From the NCBI RefSeq assembly GCF_947624825.1, contig NZ_CANQLZ010000007.1:1-64000 (forward strand): a DNA stretch of 64,000 bases, in the 5' to 3' direction. The notes beneath the pieces are model-generated. The model did no database searches. It saw nothing but the letters and a program-made list of their open reading frames with translations, and had not been told where the DNA came from. Source of the stretch: an uncultured Acinetobacter sp. Lineage in GTDB: Bacteria > Pseudomonadota > Gammaproteobacteria > Pseudomonadales > Moraxellaceae. Made by a program: the position numbers and the translations under genes. Below are positions 61,704-64,000 of the stretch, one piece after another; the stretch's first letter is position 1; every line of letters starts with the position of its first letter.

Positions 61704-62218
61704 GGTTGATATTGGGCTTGCCAATGCTCAAGTTGTTGGTGCGCATGTAGAAAATGCCCAATGCTTTGCATAGCAATTTCTTGTTGGCGTAGTGTATTGC
61801 TGCCAGTGATTCTGGCTGCATACAATAGATCTTGCTGCTGCCAATAGTCATACATAATGCCTTGAATATAACGACCTTGCTCAGTTTTTAAATCTAAATC
61901 TTTTAACATGATTAAAGCTGAGCCAATGTTGTCACGTTTACGCAATAAGGCAAAATCTTCACTTAAGGTACCTGCCTCACGCATGGCAATTAATTCATCT
62001 TCTATGGCATCACTCATCTCATTAAAACGGCTGTCGTAATCATTTAAGACGCTAATGTCATGTTGATCATATTGGGTTAAAGCAAAATTTTTCACTGGTT
62101 CGTTGATCAGTTGTTGCATGACGCTATCTTGCGCCTTAGGCGTTTCTACAGGTTCATGACATGCAGCCAAGATTAAACCTGTCAAGATCATTGGCGCTAG
62201 CAAATAAACCATACGCAT
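61700..62218 (-). CDS. Putative lipoprotein, unknown function
   Basis: 172 aa; signal peptide with lipobox LAAC (LTGLILAACHEP). Confidence 0.7.
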   Translation of the reverse strand: MRMVYLLAPMILTGLILAACHEPVETPKAQDSVMQQLINEPVKNFALTQYDQHDISVLNDYDSRFNEMSDAIEDELIAMREAGTLSEDFALLRKRDNIGSALIMLKDLDLKTEQGRYIQGIMYDYWQQQDLLYAARITGSNTLRQQEIAMQSIGHFLHAHQQLEHWQAQYQP

Positions 62219-62237
62219 AACGTGCCCTCATTCTTAT

Positions 62238-63014
62238 TTATGGCAACTTTTGAAAGTGATAGGCAAAGGTTTGATAGGGAAAGCAAATTTCCTGATCTTT
62301 TGTTAAACCAGTATGTTCAAAGACAATCTGTTCAAATTGTTGTTTGAGATGTTGCTGTTGCTCTTTTGCTAAAGCAGCAATAAAACTGGTCGAAAGCAAA
62401 CGCTTTGACACCACCTGTTGCACTGTTCCGATGTGTTGGTGTTGTAATACTTGTTGGTCTACCATAGCAAAGAGCACTTGATCTTCAAAGACTTTTTTCC
62501 ATTGACCACTATGATAACGTGGGGTATCACCTTCAAGGGTTTGTATCACATCGGCAAGTGCTTTAACCCATGGCACAGTTTCATCTCGTTGATTCCAAAT
62601 TAAGCCCAAAGCAGCATTGGGTTTTAACACCCGATGGATCTCTTGCAGTGCCGATGAATTAGCAAACCAATGAAAAGACTGTGCACAGGTCACTGCATCA
62701 AACTGCTCAGGCTGAAATGGTAAAGATTCGCTTAATGCTTGTATGGCATGAATATCAGGAAATTGTTGTTGTAGTTGCTCAAGCATAGCGGCCACGGGGT
62801 CGGCTGCAATAATATGTGAGCTAATTGTTTGTAAGTGCGGAATAAATTTACCGGTGCCACTGCCTAAATCTAAAATATGGCTGTTTGTATTGAGCTTTAA
62901 TTGTTGTTGTAACCAAGCTTGTATGGCGGGTGGATAACTTGGACGCACATCTTGATACAGTTTTGCCGCTGTAGCAAAGCCTACGGCTGCGGCAGGATGC
63001 AATGATTGTGTCAT
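62238..63014 (-). CDS. Class I SAM-dependent methyltransferase
   Basis: 258 aa; ILDLGSGTGKFIPHL; FDAVTCAQSFHWFAN. Confidence 0.85.
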   Translation of the reverse strand: MTQSLHPAAAVGFATAAKLYQDVRPSYPPAIQAWLQQQLKLNTNSHILDLGSGTGKFIPHLQTISSHIIAADPVAAMLEQLQQQFPDIHAIQALSESLPFQPEQFDAVTCAQSFHWFANSSALQEIHRVLKPNAALGLIWNQRDETVPWVKALADVIQTLEGDTPRYHSGQWKKVFEDQVLFAMVDQQVLQHQHIGTVQQVVSKRLLSTSFIAALAKEQQQHLKQQFEQIVFEHTGLTKDQEICFPYQTFAYHFQKLP

Positions 63015-63135
63015 ATTTTGTGCTTTTTAATCTTATTGATATCTATAAAATAACACTATTCATCGCGCTGACAAGTAGGTTCGCGGATCGTAACCCTCGT
63101 AATAAAAATAAGCGCCTAACGCTTTTGGTTGAAAC

Positions 63136-64000
63136 ATGGAAAAACAGATTATTTTTGAAGATGAGCATATTCGTGTGATTTGGATGCCCGGTCAGTCCGA
63201 GCAACTAATTTTCTCGTTTGGTGACTTAATTACCCGCGCCAAAGGCAACAACATCAATGCCGAAAAGTCCTTAGCCAAATACCATTTTAACGTGATTGGC
63301 ATTATGCCCAAAGAGCGTTCATGGTTTCCGCATAAATCCATGCAAGCTATGCTCATTGCCATTGCACCTATCATGGCAAAATTTAGGCGACGTATTGCTT
63401 ATGCAGGTTCTATGGGCGGTTATGCTGCGATTAAATATTCAAAACAATTGGGCTGTCAGCGTGTGGTGGCATTAGTGCCGCAATACTCAATTGACCCGCA
63501 AGATGTTGATGATCCGCGCTATAACATGTTCTTTCATAAAGACAATAATCAAAATATGCGGGTTACTACACAGGATGTCAGCACAGAGTGCGAGTACATC
63601 ATTGTTTATGATCCGTATTGTGTTGAGGATCGTCGTCATTATGAAAAATTAAAAGCAGTTTTACCCAATTTACATACTTTAAACTTGCCATTTACCGGAC
63701 ATGATGCAATTGCCATTTTGGCCAGTTCAGAGCTTTTGAATGACTTTTTAACGCGTGAATTTGATGCAGAGTTTTTCTATCAAAAAATGCGTCAGGTCAA
63801 AAAAAACAGTAAGTTTTATTATCGTAAAGTGATTGAAAACCTGTTACCGCGGCATCGCTTTGCTTTAGGGAAAATTTTAAAAAATAACCATTTGGCACTC
63901 GATCAGCAATTTTTTGACAACAAGCTCAAACAAAGTTTAGTGCGTGAATTACTTAGCAATAAACAAGTGAGTCAGCAAGATCTTGAAAAATTAGGTATTC
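63136..64000 (+). CDS. Alpha/beta-hydrolase-like protein, truncated by window end
   Basis: Open frame from ATG 63136 to window end (MEKQIIFEDEHIRVIWMPGQSEQLIFSF...YAGSMGGYAAIKYSKQLG), with a GxSxG-like elbow. Confidence 0.6.
   Translation, partial: MEKQIIFEDEHIRVIWMPGQSEQLIFSFGDLITRAKGNNINAEKSLAKYHFNVIGIMPKERSWFPHKSMQAMLIAIAPIMAKFRRRIAYAGSMGGYAAIKYSKQLGCQRVVALVPQYSIDPQDVDDPRYNMFFHKDNNQNMRVTTQDVSTECEYIIVYDPYCVEDRRHYEKLKAVLPNLHTLNLPFTGHDAIAILASSELLNDFLTREFDAEFFYQKMRQVKKNSKFYYRKVIENLLPRHRFALGKILKNNHLALDQQFFDNKLKQSLVRELLSNKQVSQQDLEKLGI

Overview
This 64 kb window looks like chromosomal gammaproteobacterial DNA, most likely Acinetobacter (inferred from gene order and protein families; no search was run). 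It is mostly core genome. Contents in order: the 3' part of initiator tRNA-fMet; rimP-nusA-infB-rbfA; a six-gene Mrp/Mnh Na+/H+ antiporter operon with fused A/B subunits; an SF1 helicase plus P-loop ATPase pair directly behind hisIE; a patatin; two paralogous Gly-rich lipoproteins flanking an outer-membrane barrel; ubiE-ubiJ-ubiB; a two-domain PPK2 (Pap); recC-recB-recD; rpsO and pnp; a YdcH protein; an orphan CbpM-like gene; hslO; a Kef-type antiporter; priA; gspF-gspG; lnt-corC; tusA; ETF-QO; murI; a DUF4062 gene; hemH; an MBL hydrolase; yacG; a TrmB-like methyltransferase; and a flavoprotein. I saw no CRISPR array, prophage, integron or complete IS. The most interesting items are: (1) an unannotated structured region between recD and rpsO with GGA-containing hairpin loops and a strong terminator, resembling a Csr/Rsm-type sponge RNA; (2) the hisIE-helicase-ATPase arrangement, where the helicase follows hisIE in the same frame after one stop codon and the ATPase has a degenerate Walker B and signature; (3) the lipoprotein/OMP/lipoprotein locus with a terminator hairpin just before the OMP start; (4) palindromes upstream of the Mrp operon; (5) a DUF4062 protein placed between murI and hemH.
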